From the IMG/VR virus record IMGVR_UViG_3300038441_000589, positions 1 to 41,066 of that record: a stretch of DNA of 41,066 nucleotides; one strand, written 5' to 3'. The notes below the pieces were generated by a model. The model worked only from the letters and a program-made list of their open reading frames with translations, ran no database searches and had not been told where the DNA came from. The stretch is from a virus. Numbering within the stretch: position 1 is the first letter of the stretch; every line of letters starts with the position of its first letter. Below, piece by piece: positions 7,524 through 16,351 of the stretch. The position numbers and the translations under genes were made by a program.

Positions 7524-9290
7524 TTACCTCGTCGGTTGGTTAAATGCATTCCACAGCCCGAGCCCTGCCATCGCCCCGCCGAGCACGTTGCCCGTCTGGT
7601 TCTGGTAAAGCGGCTGGCTCTGCGTATTCGAGTTGTTCAGCCCCGTGTATTGGGACAACAAACCGCTTACATCCTTCAGGTTCCCCATCGAATACTGATC
7701 CTGTTGTTGCCCGATTCCATACGCTTGCCCCAGCAGCCCATTGGACAGACCTATGCCGGCAATCTGGTTCTGACTGTTGAGCCGGTTCGTATCAGCCTGC
7801 AGTTGCGCGTTCGTGATCGCGGTTTGATACTGCTGCCCGCCGAGCCCTGTCATCGCGGACAGTGCGCGGTTGCGGTCGGCGTCGTACGCACCGGCCTGTG
7901 CTGATACGGCCGCATCGGTGTTGTTCTGGCCGAACTGTGTCGCCGCCCTGGTCAAGTTGCTGGACAGGTCAGACAGTGCCCGGCCTTCCGCGATGCCCTG
8001 CCGGTTGCCTCCGAGGGTGTTGTTCATCACCGCGCCACCACGGATGTTCCCGAGAAGGTCCGTGGTCGCCTTCGTCGCATCCGTCATGTAGTTGCCGAAT
8101 GCGTTCGTGGACTGGTTAATGCCCTTCTGGATCGCGCCTGTCAGATAGGGGTTTGCGCCGGCCTGACCGTAAATCATGTCCTGATAGGCAGGCGAGAGAT
8201 TGAGATTGTTCTGACTCGGTGCGTTGACCTGGGGCGCGCTGATGTTGCTGCCCTGCAGCCCCTGCGCGGCCTGCTGATTTTTGCGGAACGTGTCCGGTCC
8301 CCAATCGTTCAGGTAGTCATCGATATTGGCGCCGAAGTTCGCCATACCCGGCGCTTGCTGCTTTCCGGACTGTGCCATGATCTGATTCAGGATTCCACCC
8401 TGCCCATAAACGTATGGGTCCATGCGCGGGTCCATCTTATTCTGACTTGTGGACGTGAGATTGTCCGGACCGCTGCTGCTGCCGCCGAGCAGGCCGCCAA
8501 GTAGGGCGCTGCCGCCCTTGCTGGTTGCGAAGTCGAGCGCCTTGCCCCACATGTCGCCGCCAGAGCCAAATAAACTATCCAAACCAAACATAGAACCTCC
8601 TGTTGTTCCAAGTCCTGCAGTTGTTGCGCCTGCCAATCCAGTGCCAAGCGCACCACCGCCGCCAGCCGTTCCCATAAGGGAGCCGACACCCGCCGTTGTC
8701 GCGCCATAGGTGCCGCTGCCCAAAGTGCCAAGGCCGCCCGCTGACGTTGCCCATGGCGCTGCTGTACCTGTTGCGGTCATGCCGCCAGCAGGAAGCGCGG
8801 CGAACCCTCCGGCGCCCTCTGCCGCCCCTGCCGCTGCTCCTGCGCCTGCACTACCTGCGCCCATAGCCGCAGCACCGCCAAACATCGCCATCAGCGCCGG
8901 CACAACGACCGGCAATTTCCCGCCGATCTTGTCCGTCAGCCCATTGTGAAAAATGGACTGCTTTTGTGTCGTGCCGTCTTTCGATATTTCGGTGTAGTTC
9001 TGGCCGCTGCTGCCGGGGTTGTACATCCCGGTACTGCCGTTTCGGTTTTCAAACTGGTTGAAGGTCTGCCGCGTGGGGTCGAACTGAAAGCGGCCAGCGC
9101 CCGGAATGTCGTAGGTGCGGTAGGTAGTTTGGTTACTGTTGAGAAGGCCGCTTAGAGGTCCGTACTCATTGGCGCCGTAACCATATACGCCGCCTTGCGA
9201 CGATAAGCCGCCCTCGTCCGTGTAGAACCGATCTTCAAGCGACTTGTTGGAGCCAATGTAGTTCAGCAGATCGTCGTAACTCAGTGCCAT
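7524..9290 (-). CDS. Gly/Ala-rich internal virion protein (588 residues)
   Basis: The protein has an N-terminal Tyr/Asn-rich part, a long Gly/Ala-rich hydrophobic centre (about residues 130-275) and a Gln/Asn-rich helical C-terminal half. Such composition is typical of ejected internal proteins that insert in the host envelope. It is followed three bases later by the 451-residue gene. No enzymatic domain is visible. Several plus-strand frames opposite this gene are composition shadows. Confidence 0.65.
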   Translation of the reverse strand: MALSYDDLLNYIGSNKSLEDRFYTDEGGLSSQGGVYGYGANEYGPLSGLLNSNQTTYRTYDIPGAGRFQFDPTRQTFNQFENRNGSTGMYNPGSSGQNYTEISKDGTTQKQSIFHNGLTDKIGGKLPVVVPALMAMFGGAAAMGAGSAGAGAAAGAAEGAGGFAALPAGGMTATGTAAPWATSAGGLGTLGSGTYGATTAGVGSLMGTAGGGGALGTGLAGATTAGLGTTGGSMFGLDSLFGSGGDMWGKALDFATSKGGSALLGGLLGGSSSGPDNLTSTSQNKMDPRMDPYVYGQGGILNQIMAQSGKQQAPGMANFGANIDDYLNDWGPDTFRKNQQAAQGLQGSNISAPQVNAPSQNNLNLSPAYQDMIYGQAGANPYLTGAIQKGINQSTNAFGNYMTDATKATTDLLGNIRGGAVMNNTLGGNRQGIAEGRALSDLSSNLTRAATQFGQNNTDAAVSAQAGAYDADRNRALSAMTGLGGQQYQTAITNAQLQADTNRLNSQNQIAGIGLSNGLLGQAYGIGQQQDQYSMGNLKDVSGLLSQYTGLNNSNTQSQPLYQNQTGNVLGGAMAGLGLWNAFNQPTR

Positions 9291-9299
9291 GTCGATTCC

Positions 9300-9548
9300 T
9301 TATGCGATGAATACCCAGGCGTTATCCCTGCGGTGGTACAGGCCGCGCCCACTTCCCGGATTCCAATCTGTGCCGTCTGCATAGACAGCCATCCCGTTAC
9401 GTGGCTTCTTCGGCTCTACGTGCAGCTCGCGCAGCCACATGAACGACTGCTGACCGCTCAACACCTCTTGCAGCCGCTGCAGTTCGGCCAATAAAAAAGC
9501 CGGCAAATTCGCCGGCTCCTGGGGAACAATCCCTGCTTGATAGTCCAT
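9300..9548 (-). CDS. Small virion-region hypothetical protein (82 residues)
   Basis: The frame begins MDYQAGIVPQEPANLPAFLL at 9548, overlapping the previous stop as TGATG, and ends with YHRRDNAWVFIA. The opening pattern of Pro-x-Leu-Pro-x-Phe-Leu followed by an amphipathic helix is familiar from small phage proteins encoded after tail genes. An intrinsic-terminator-like hairpin with a T6 tract lies inside its first 20 codons. Function unknown; it may be a tail accessory or chaperone. Confidence 0.65.
   Translation of the reverse strand: MDYQAGIVPQEPANLPAFLLAELQRLQEVLSGQQSFMWLRELHVEPKKPRNGMAVYADGTDWNPGSGRGLYHRRDNAWVFIA
9493..9517 (-). terminator. Intragenic intrinsic terminator-like hairpin
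   Basis: On the minus strand AGCCGGC pairs with GCCGGCT around a six-base loop and the stem runs into TTTTTT. It sits about 30 bases into the 82-residue coding sequence, just after the nozzle-like gene. The same bases encode EPANLPAFL, so signal and coding sequence are superimposed. Confidence 0.65.
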
Positions 9549-11098
9549 CACCACATCCCTGTTTTCTGATACTCCAATAGATAGCTTTTCAGCCGCCATG
9601 TGGCTTGCTGCACCGTCTCGAACTTGATAGCGATGTACCGCCACTCTTCCGTTACATCCACTTTCGTGTCGGTTCCGATTACGAAATTGCGCGGCGTGCT
9701 CCATGTCACCGGCTTGCCGATGTCGTTATAACCGCCCACATACACACGCACTACATTGCCCGCCGCTCCTTCGATGCGCGGATAGACTGCGGAAACCAAT
9801 TTGAAGTATTGAGGGTCGCCCAGGTCGAGACCAGTCCGCGCAACATAGGATTGAAAGTTCGTCTCATCGAACAGGCGCGAAGCATCAGCCAAGTAGAGCT
9901 TTCTCGCTGCGCTGGCGATCACCATGCGCTGTGATGCCTGGGTGTACTCGTTGTAATCGAACGGGTCGGTGTAACTGTCGAAGGGGTCAAGGCGCGAATC
10001 GAAGGAGTTCGTCACGATTGTGTCGATCACGCCGGAAGCCGCGTAATGGGCGCGGGGGAGATCGCGAATCGTCCAAACGTTATCTTTGTAATTCCACACC
10101 AGGGCGACATTCGGAACGCTCGCACCAAGGCGCGGGATGCATACCCACACCTCGTTCCGTGTTGGGTTCGTCGCCAGAAAAGAGCGGTCGTAATTGCTCG
10201 CATCCATCGACGTTTGCAGCCAGCGGCGCATTTTCTGGTTAAGGATGCTTTCGATCCTCGATCCAGTATTCAGGAAAACATCCCCTTGGCCGAGCACGGC
10301 ATGCCCGAGGTCGAAGCGCGCAATACAGTTCACCGCCAGCGCCCCGGCCTGCTCGGAAATCGGTTCTGAGAACGCCCATATATCATTCCCGCCGACGTAG
10401 CTCATGCGGTAGATGGACGATTCCTTGTATAGATAGAAATGGTCGCCGATGGAAGCGCCATCGACCAAGCGCCCCTCTGTTTTCGACAGGTCTTGCACGA
10501 CGACATCTTTTGTTGCGTCCGCCGTGTCCCACGATGCAGGCACGGTTCCAGGCTCAGCAGGATGAGAAACCAGCACTCGATGCGGCTTATCGACGCCGGA
10601 TTCGATCAGGTTCATCGCCACCAAACTGAACTTGTGCTTGCGCATTGCCTTGCATCGCAGGCCATTCGTCCAATCTGGAAGATTGACGGCCCGGCCAGTC
10701 CCTGCCCATACCTGCGGCACGTCGACGCCATTGTTCAGAACGGCGACGCCGCCGATGTCCGTTCCCGTCCAGACATTTCCCGGCGTGGCCGAGTAATCCA
10801 CATCGACACCGCCAGTTTGCCGCGTGATATTGGAATGGGTGTCGACCGAAACCGCGTACATCTTTTGAGCGCCGGCATAAATCCAGTTGCGCGCACCGGC
10901 CATGCTGTACGGCAGGAGGAAATAAGGCTCGATTGGCGGTGCACCATAGATGACCTGATGTCCCCGCATGCGCTCGACGTAGCCATCGGCAAAGCGTACG
11001 TTCTTGCCGTCGCTCCATGCATTGGGCGGCAACTCATGCGGGGCGGCGTCACGAATGATGCCGATCGTTCCCAAGCCATCGACGGGGTAGGTAGCCAT
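9548..11098 (-). CDS. Tail nozzle-like/DNA-stabilisation protein
   Basis: A 516-residue beta-rich protein starting MATYPVDGLGTIGIIRDAAP. I chose ATG 11098 because it overlaps the previous stop as TAATG and the further-upstream frame is low-complexity shadow. The sequence has propeller-like features (WIYAGAQKMYAV, HFYLYKESSIYRMSYVGG, VWVCIPRLG, ALVWNYKDNVWTIRDLP). Size, position between fibre and ejection genes, and this pattern fit a P22 gp10-type nozzle protein that closes the short tail. The assignment is by analogy, not a recognised family match. Confidence 0.6.
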   Translation of the reverse strand: MATYPVDGLGTIGIIRDAAPHELPPNAWSDGKNVRFADGYVERMRGHQVIYGAPPIEPYFLLPYSMAGARNWIYAGAQKMYAVSVDTHSNITRQTGGVDVDYSATPGNVWTGTDIGGVAVLNNGVDVPQVWAGTGRAVNLPDWTNGLRCKAMRKHKFSLVAMNLIESGVDKPHRVLVSHPAEPGTVPASWDTADATKDVVVQDLSKTEGRLVDGASIGDHFYLYKESSIYRMSYVGGNDIWAFSEPISEQAGALAVNCIARFDLGHAVLGQGDVFLNTGSRIESILNQKMRRWLQTSMDASNYDRSFLATNPTRNEVWVCIPRLGASVPNVALVWNYKDNVWTIRDLPRAHYAASGVIDTIVTNSFDSRLDPFDSYTDPFDYNEYTQASQRMVIASAARKLYLADASRLFDETNFQSYVARTGLDLGDPQYFKLVSAVYPRIEGAAGNVVRVYVGGYNDIGKPVTWSTPRNFVIGTDTKVDVTEEWRYIAIKFETVQQATWRLKSYLLEYQKTGMW

Positions 11099-13461
11099 TA
11101 CTGCGCAATCTCCACGTTCACAACCCGTAACTGCGGGGTAGTGGGGCCAACTGTTGTGCCGTAGGTGCTGCCGAGTAGGATCACGCGATTTCCGACGATT
11201 GCAGGCGGAAAGCCTGCCGGCGTCATATTTGGAACAGGGATGGTTCCGCGCACGCTTGCCGCGTCGCCACTGCAACGGATCACCGGCAATCCATAGCCGC
11301 GAGTACCGGGGTTCACCACATAGTCACCGCCCGGCAAGCGCGCCGCCATCCCGGTGCCGCCGCTCGTGATGGATGTCGCCATCGATGTGCCAAGCAGACG
11401 CGGGGAAGACGATCCGTAAGTAACGGCCGTTCCGCTAATCTTGTGCGGGATTGCCTTTAGCGACAGCGAAGACGATGTGCCTTCCTGCTGCACCGCAAGG
11501 AATTCGGTGGTGCCTTGCGCCGCCACCATGCCCAAGCCATCACCGGACGAGGCCGAAGAAAAACTGTTGAACAGGATGCCCCCCGGAGTCAACACACCGC
11601 TGCTTTCGCTCAGGACGACAGCGCGGGAAATGCCGTTCTCGCCCGCATACCAGAGCAGGGCGGTATTAGCCGACAGCGGGAACAGGTGCGGATTGTGGCG
11701 GGTGGCGAGCGAGTCCGAGTAATCGAGGATTGGTTCTGCCGTGGCTTCAAGTTGAATATTCGTCCCCCACGTCACCGTCGTGCTTGCAATCGTAATTGCC
11801 ACGGCATTGGGGCCGGATTCATTCTCTGGCATGCCAGCCACAAGCACCTTTGTCGCGGACAACCGGCACGATGATTTCGGGCCTGATGTTCCATAATCAG
11901 ATGACAATCCCGATGCGGCAGGCGTCCCGATAGTGCAAGTCGTTCCGGCCACACTTACAACGACAGCATTCACCTGGTACGGGCTTGATGCCCCACTGTT
12001 GTAGATCACCAGGGCCGTGGAAGCCGTCAGCGGGTAGGTGGCCGTGCTTCCGGCAACGCTGTTTGACGTGATGATGTTGGCGGCAGTGCCGATCGTAATC
12101 GTCGCCCCGCTCACCGATAGCGCGATTGCCTTGGTGTTCGTGGAATTGATATAGCTGGCAACGTACAGCGAGCCGGTCAGTTGCGCGATTTTGGGCGAAC
12201 CCTTGAAGTCTTCCCCACCCCATGCGGCTGCGATGGTGTCAGTCGTGGCAACAGGCGTGCCCACCGCGAGCGAGAACGCCCCAGCAGAGCCGGAAAGCGT
12301 CAGGACAACAGCCTTGCTTGTCGCGGAATTCTGACCATAAAAACAGATCGCGTGCGTGGCATCGACCTTGAACGCCTGGACGGGAACATCTCCGCTGGTC
12401 GAACTGACCGTGACTGGCGTCGTTACCGCCTTCCCTGTGTTGTCCACGACGAATGCAGCAAACCCGCTCGAACGCTTTGCGAAGTGGATCGATGTGTTGT
12501 CATCCAGCGCGACATAAGACGCCAAGGCATCGCCCGAATACGTGCTGCTCAGTGTGGTGTCGATCGTGGTCGAACCCGGCTGCAGGTTCGTTCCCTCGAT
12601 GCGCCACTTGCCGGCAGCGGTCGAATTGTCCTGCAGGTAGACGTGGGCGATGCCACCAGGAGCAACGCAGTTCTTACCGACAAGTGCGCCGGTGGAGTCG
12701 CGCCAGCCGACCGCGTAACCTCCCTCTGTGTTGTCGATGATTGCGAGCAAGCCCAGTGCTGTGGACGTCGTGACAATCGGGGCGGTCAGGCATTTGCCCG
12801 CTGCAGTCGTGGCGCACGGCCAGATTTTTGGGACAAAATCCGTCAGCGTCAGGTTGTCGGTTACGGTCGCGCCGAGAACCGAGACGTTCGCATATTCCCA
12901 ACTTGGCTGATTGCCGTTTGTCTTGAGAAACTTCCCCGCTTGGCCGGTCTGATCCGCCTCCCATGACGCTACCGTGCCGTTCGTGACCAGGATTTTGCGC
13001 CCGGATTGCGCAGGCAGCGCCGAACTGAATGCCAGTTGATCGATATAGTTTTTCGTGGCGTAAACCAAGCGGTATTCGGTGCCGGTATCGACCATTAAGA
13101 CCGGACAGCCGGCGATGATGTCACCATAGGCCAGCGCAGCACCGGAAACACTCTTGACAGCACGCGCACCGAGATTGGAAATGTTCATCGTGCAAGCGCC
13201 GGTATTCGTGCTCGACGGCAACCATAAGACGCCTGTACTCGCGCCATAAGCTGGAAGCGGCTCAGACGGATTCAGCGCGTAGGCGTTTTCCGTTCCTTGA
13301 TCGATGCCGCCAACCAGGACAGAGCCAGTAAAGCCGGGAAACGCCTTTTTCTGGACATCCTTGAGCAGCCGGATAAAGTCATCCGCCTCATATGCCGGGT
13401 CGGATCCATCCGGCAAATTCTGGTCGAGTCCGCTGATATAGTAAGTTTGCTCAACTGGCAT
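11098..13461 (-). CDS. Large tail fibre/receptor-binding protein with propeller-like repeats
   Basis: A 787-residue protein. The N-terminus (YYISGLDQNLPDGSDPAYEA followed by an acidic/basic helix) resembles the virion-anchoring region of phage tail fibres. The remainder is rich in Ser/Thr/Gly/Val with many short repeated beta motifs (ALVIYNSGASSPYQ, ALLWYAGENGISRAVVL, AICFYGQNSATSKAVVL), suggesting a multi-bladed propeller built from about 50-60 residue units. It sits between the adaptor and nozzle genes. Receptor binding is the likely role; the receptor cannot be inferred. Confidence 0.7.
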   Translation of the reverse strand: MPVEQTYYISGLDQNLPDGSDPAYEADDFIRLLKDVQKKAFPGFTGSVLVGGIDQGTENAYALNPSEPLPAYGASTGVLWLPSSTNTGACTMNISNLGARAVKSVSGAALAYGDIIAGCPVLMVDTGTEYRLVYATKNYIDQLAFSSALPAQSGRKILVTNGTVASWEADQTGQAGKFLKTNGNQPSWEYANVSVLGATVTDNLTLTDFVPKIWPCATTAAGKCLTAPIVTTSTALGLLAIIDNTEGGYAVGWRDSTGALVGKNCVAPGGIAHVYLQDNSTAAGKWRIEGTNLQPGSTTIDTTLSSTYSGDALASYVALDDNTSIHFAKRSSGFAAFVVDNTGKAVTTPVTVSSTSGDVPVQAFKVDATHAICFYGQNSATSKAVVLTLSGSAGAFSLAVGTPVATTDTIAAAWGGEDFKGSPKIAQLTGSLYVASYINSTNTKAIALSVSGATITIGTAANIITSNSVAGSTATYPLTASTALVIYNSGASSPYQVNAVVVSVAGTTCTIGTPAASGLSSDYGTSGPKSSCRLSATKVLVAGMPENESGPNAVAITIASTTVTWGTNIQLEATAEPILDYSDSLATRHNPHLFPLSANTALLWYAGENGISRAVVLSESSGVLTPGGILFNSFSSASSGDGLGMVAAQGTTEFLAVQQEGTSSSLSLKAIPHKISGTAVTYGSSSPRLLGTSMATSITSGGTGMAARLPGGDYVVNPGTRGYGLPVIRCSGDAASVRGTIPVPNMTPAGFPPAIVGNRVILLGSTYGTTVGPTTPQLRVVNVEIAQ

Positions 13462-13463
13462 GT

Positions 13464-14075
13464 TTATCTCGCTGTCATTGAGAGTGGGGAGCCGCTGAAC
13501 GCTTCCCTGTTGTCTTCAGACTGGACTTGATCTTTCACGGAACCATACTTTGCTTCCCAGAGCTGCACGCGGGCGTCGTTCTTCATGAACGGCTCTGTTT
13601 CGCACAGTGCGGCGAATAGCAACAGATCGGGGGCATTGGTCGTGAACCAGTTGAACGTGTTGTCATCCGATAGCGGATCAAGACGACGGTAATAGGTGCC
13701 TTTCACCGTATAGCCGCTATCCGGGTAGGGGCCAAAAATGAAGCTGTTCGTCTCGCGCGCGATGAACTTCGGAAATCCGTCGCCGGAGCGCATGGGATAG
13801 TTCGCATATATCCACTCAGCGTCCTTTCTGACCAATGTCCGAACCGGAGCGAGTTCGATGCGTGCGTTCTTCAGTTCGACATAGCCAGCCGGGACCGCAA
13901 TCACACCCCCGGAAATGGTCGCGTTCAGGGCTGTTTCCATCGCCCTGATGCGCAAATCACGATAGATGCGCGCCTCTCCCATAGCGATGAAATCAGGGAT
14001 GAATTCGGCGAGGTCCGTTCGCTTCATCCAGCGCGCAACGGCGGCTTTCAGGTCTGAATAATTCGCAAGGCTCAT
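13464..14075 (-). CDS. Head-tail adaptor protein (SU10 adaptor-like)
   Basis: A 203-residue protein whose start (YSDLKAAVARWMKRTDLAEFIPDFIAMGEARIYRDLR, residues 6-42) matches the helical opening of phage adaptor proteins that sit under the portal. A conserved-looking GYVELKNARIEL segment and an aromatic C-terminal half follow. It lies between head genes and tail fibre, the usual place. It should form the ring joining portal and nozzle. Confidence 0.75.
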   Translation of the reverse strand: MSLANYSDLKAAVARWMKRTDLAEFIPDFIAMGEARIYRDLRIRAMETALNATISGGVIAVPAGYVELKNARIELAPVRTLVRKDAEWIYANYPMRSGDGFPKFIARETNSFIFGPYPDSGYTVKGTYYRRLDPLSDDNTFNWFTTNAPDLLLFAALCETEPFMKNDARVQLWEAKYGSVKDQVQSEDNREAFSGSPLSMTAR

Positions 14076-14076
14076 G

Positions 14077-14409
14077 TCATACCCATTTCGATCTGACTTT
14101 GGCGAACGGCTTGCCCGGCACCGTCAACAGATGCGGTTCGTTCGACTGGATATAGAGCAGCGCACGGCGCACCTCGTCAACGTCCGGGGACAAGAGGTTG
14201 TAGCCGAGATTTTTCAATCTCACGATGTCACCCTCGTGAACGCTGCCGACATGAATCAGGCGATCGCCCCCCATGTAACGCCCGATCGAAGGCGAATCGT
14301 TCTGCGCACGCTTGTTGTCCTCAATGACGTCGGTGTTGTCATAGCGGGTGCGGACAATCAGCTTGTCGCTCTGCTCGTCGTAATGCGACGTTTGAACGAT
14401 GTCGCTCAT
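14077..14409 (-). CDS. Small head-region hypothetical protein (110 residues)
   Basis: Begins MSDIVQTSHYDEQSDKLIVR and contains YMGGDRLIHVGSVHEGDIVRLKN, ending RKSKWV-like. ATG 14409 overlaps the preceding stop as ATGA, which fixes the start; the longer open frame upstream is a shadow of the preceding gene. It lies in the capsid-to-adaptor interval, so a minor head or connector role is likely, but no domain is recognised. Confidence 0.7.
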   Translation of the reverse strand: MSDIVQTSHYDEQSDKLIVRTRYDNTDVIEDNKRAQNDSPSIGRYMGGDRLIHVGSVHEGDIVRLKNLGYNLLSPDVDEVRRALLYIQSNEPHLLTVPGKPFAKVRSKWV

Positions 14410-14693
14410 TGCGTCAGTTCCGTGACGTGGAGGCTTCCACCGGCTGATGCTTGAACTGCCGACACCTTCTCGCCGGCGCCGATGCGGAACACCTCGGGAA
14501 TCCCTGCCGGAACATACACATCGCTGGTTGTGGCGGTTGGATTCTTGCCGATCTTGATATACGCGGCGCTGGTACAGATGACGCGCACGGTCTTGGTTTC
14601 CGCGCCCACGGCATTGGTAATCGTGCCGGCTGTTCCGGTATAGGCAACACTCTGATGCGTGCTTAGCCGGAAACTGGTTTCTTGACCTCGCAT
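14406..14693 (-). CDS. Small beta-rich head protein (95 residues)
   Basis: The sequence (TAGTITNAVGAETKTVRVICT, AYIKIGKNPTAT, YVPAGIPEVFRIGAGEKVSA) is that of a small all-beta protein. A clear GGAG site precedes ATG 14693. It is encoded just after the decoration-type protein and before a 110-residue head protein. Head fibre, cement or stabilising roles are possible; no specific family is recognised. Confidence 0.7.
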   Translation of the reverse strand: MRGQETSFRLSTHQSVAYTGTAGTITNAVGAETKTVRVICTSAAYIKIGKNPTATTSDVYVPAGIPEVFRIGAGEKVSAVQASAGGSLHVTELTQ

Positions 14694-14713
14694 ATTCTTC
14701 TCCTGATGTGAGA

Positions 14714-14731
14714 AAGGGGCCGAAGCCCCTT
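14714..14731 (-). terminator. Short stable hairpin, possible terminator
   Basis: AAGGGGC pairs with GCCCCTT around a TTCG tetraloop on the minus strand, followed by TCTC; the plus-strand reading runs into TTCTTTT. It lies between two head genes and may terminate weakly or protect mRNA ends. Confidence 0.5.
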
Positions 14732-14734
14732 CTT

Positions 14735-15322
14735 TTAGTAATCGCCCAGATTGATCCAGGTGATCGTGATGGTTCCGGAAATGGTCTGAGTGGCGTTTGC
14801 GTCCACATCCGTGGTTGTTGCATACGCCGTATTCAGGAACACATCTTTCGCCGTGCCGGTGCCGTCGAACTGCGCCGATGCCGCCAGTGCCGCAGTAACC
14901 GCCGCACCTGGAACATTGATCGTTGCTGACGATGTGAAGGCGGTAGACGGCAACAGGTCCACCATCGTGCTGCTCAGCGTGGTTGACGATGCTGCCGCCG
15001 TACCGAGCGAGATAGCGCCGGTAACGCTGGCATTCAACGTGCTGGCAAGCGCGCTGGTCGTTTTCTGCTGCAGTCTTCCGATTGCCCCGAGAACGAGAAT
15101 TCGCCCCTCTGGAAAGTCATAAATCTGGGTGCTCTGATACTCGGTGCCGTTGACGACGGTTTGACCAACGTTATCGAGCGTCAGAGTGGTTTTACAGATC
15201 GGGCCGAACTGTTCATGCTTGGCAGTCACCGAGCCGCTTGCCGGCTGTTTCGGTGCGCCGACGCTGGACTTGTTGTCCGTGAACTGAATCGACCCGTTGT
15301 TCTGATGGATTTGATGAGACAT
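14735..15322 (-). CDS. Capsid decoration/cement-like protein (195 residues)
   Basis: Starts MSHQIHQNNGSIQFTDNKSS at 15322, six bases after GGAG; the open frame runs nine codons further up but without a site. The body is Ala/Ser/Thr/Val-rich and probably beta. It is encoded directly after the major capsid gene, behind a terminator hairpin that would lower its level relative to capsid. Small beta proteins in this position usually bind the outside of the shell. No sequence family is recognised. Confidence 0.65.
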   Translation of the reverse strand: MSHQIHQNNGSIQFTDNKSSVGAPKQPASGSVTAKHEQFGPICKTTLTLDNVGQTVVNGTEYQSTQIYDFPEGRILVLGAIGRLQQKTTSALASTLNASVTGAISLGTAAASSTTLSSTMVDLLPSTAFTSSATINVPGAAVTAALAASAQFDGTGTAKDVFLNTAYATTTDVDANATQTISGTITITWINLGDY

Positions 15323-15332
15323 TTGATTCTCC

Positions 15333-15359
15333 AAAAGAAAGGGCCGCACGCGGCGGCCC
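15333..15359 (-). terminator. Intrinsic terminator after the major capsid gene
   Basis: On the minus strand GGGCCGC pairs with GCGGCCC around five bases, followed by TTTCTTTT. It lies just after the capsid stop and immediately upstream of the ribosome binding site of the decoration gene. Confidence 0.7.
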
Positions 15360-15379
15360 CTGGTGGTGGGTTAGGTCGA

Positions 15380-16327
15380 TCAGCTTGTGGTCAGGTCGTA
15401 GATACCAGCATGCGCGGCTTCGTTGCACATCTCAAGCGTGTATTCCACGAGGATTTGCTTGCGGATCGAGTCGCCGGTTTTCGCCAGATCGGAAGTGCTG
15501 AAGTCTCGCAGGGTGGAGAACTTCACATACTCCGGATCGAAGAAGTAGCACACATCGGTCGGCGCTTGACGGCACGGAACGAGACGGACCTCGTTGCCCA
15601 GCGGGTCGATATAGATGTCCACGCTGTTCACGACCTTCTTTTTGTCGCCGTCCGATGTCTTGGTAGACGAGCCGGAGAAGGTGGCGAACTTGCGCTTTTG
15701 GAACGCGTTCAGGATGCCCAGGGTTGGCGATCCACCGTTTGCCCAAGCCGAAGCAAGAACGGCCTCCACAAACGATTCCTGGAACACGCGTGCCGTGCCG
15801 TCGGTGTGGGCATCGCTGCCGTTACCAGCCGAAGCAGTCGCATCACCTGCAATGCTGGTATTGGTCTTGATCCACGCCTGTGCGCCTGCCACTTCGCGCG
15901 CCGTGCTGTCATTGCCGGCCACAAACGCATTGTTTTCAAGCAGGGCCGCCTCAACGTCCCGCTTGAGTTCCTTCATGCGCTTTTCCATCTGGTAGGCCAT
16001 TTCAGAACGGCGTCCAGCCTTCGATACGCCCTCTTGCGTACCAGTCACACGCGCAACCTTGTCAGAAATCGCGGTGTAGTTGTAGATGCGGGCGGTAGGC
16101 GAGCTAGCATCGGTGGTCGCGTCGTCACCTTCGATCACGAAGTTCGCGCTATTCGGCGCGGCCAGCGAGTCCTTCTGCCATTCGTGCTTGGTGCCGGTGG
16201 ACTTGGTGCGGCCAATAGCCGTTAGAAACGGTGTTTCGGTCGGTGAGATGTCATAGATGATGTCGGACAAGTCCTCGCGGTTGCCAACGGCGTCATATGA
16301 GGAAAAGGTATCTGCGGGCTGACCCAT
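15380..16327 (-). CDS. Major capsid protein (SU10/DUF5309 family)
   Basis: A 315-residue capsid protein that forms the icosahedral shell. The N-terminal block NREDLSDIIYDISPTETPFL, then GTKHEWQKDSLAAP, VTGTQEGVSKAGR and SEMAYQMEKRMKELKRDVE, is the pattern of the SU10-type capsid family (HK97 fold). AGGAG lies upstream of ATG 16327. It is preceded by the scaffold gene and followed by a terminator and a decoration-type gene. A long plus-strand frame (15161-16225) is its antisense shadow. Confidence 0.92.
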   Translation of the reverse strand: MGQPADTFSSYDAVGNREDLSDIIYDISPTETPFLTAIGRTKSTGTKHEWQKDSLAAPNSANFVIEGDDATTDASSPTARIYNYTAISDKVARVTGTQEGVSKAGRRSEMAYQMEKRMKELKRDVEAALLENNAFVAGNDSTAREVAGAQAWIKTNTSIAGDATASAGNGSDAHTDGTARVFQESFVEAVLASAWANGGSPTLGILNAFQKRKFATFSGSSTKTSDGDKKKVVNSVDIYIDPLGNEVRLVPCRQAPTDVCYFFDPEYVKFSTLRDFSTSDLAKTGDSIRKQILVEYTLEMCNEAAHAGIYDLTTS

Positions 16328-16351
16328 GATAAAACTCCTATTAGTTAAGAT

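Noticed and set aside
15161-16225. A 354-residue plus-strand open frame
   Set aside because: It is exactly antisense to the capsid gene, Arg/His/Cys-rich and lacks a ribosome binding site, so it is a composition shadow.
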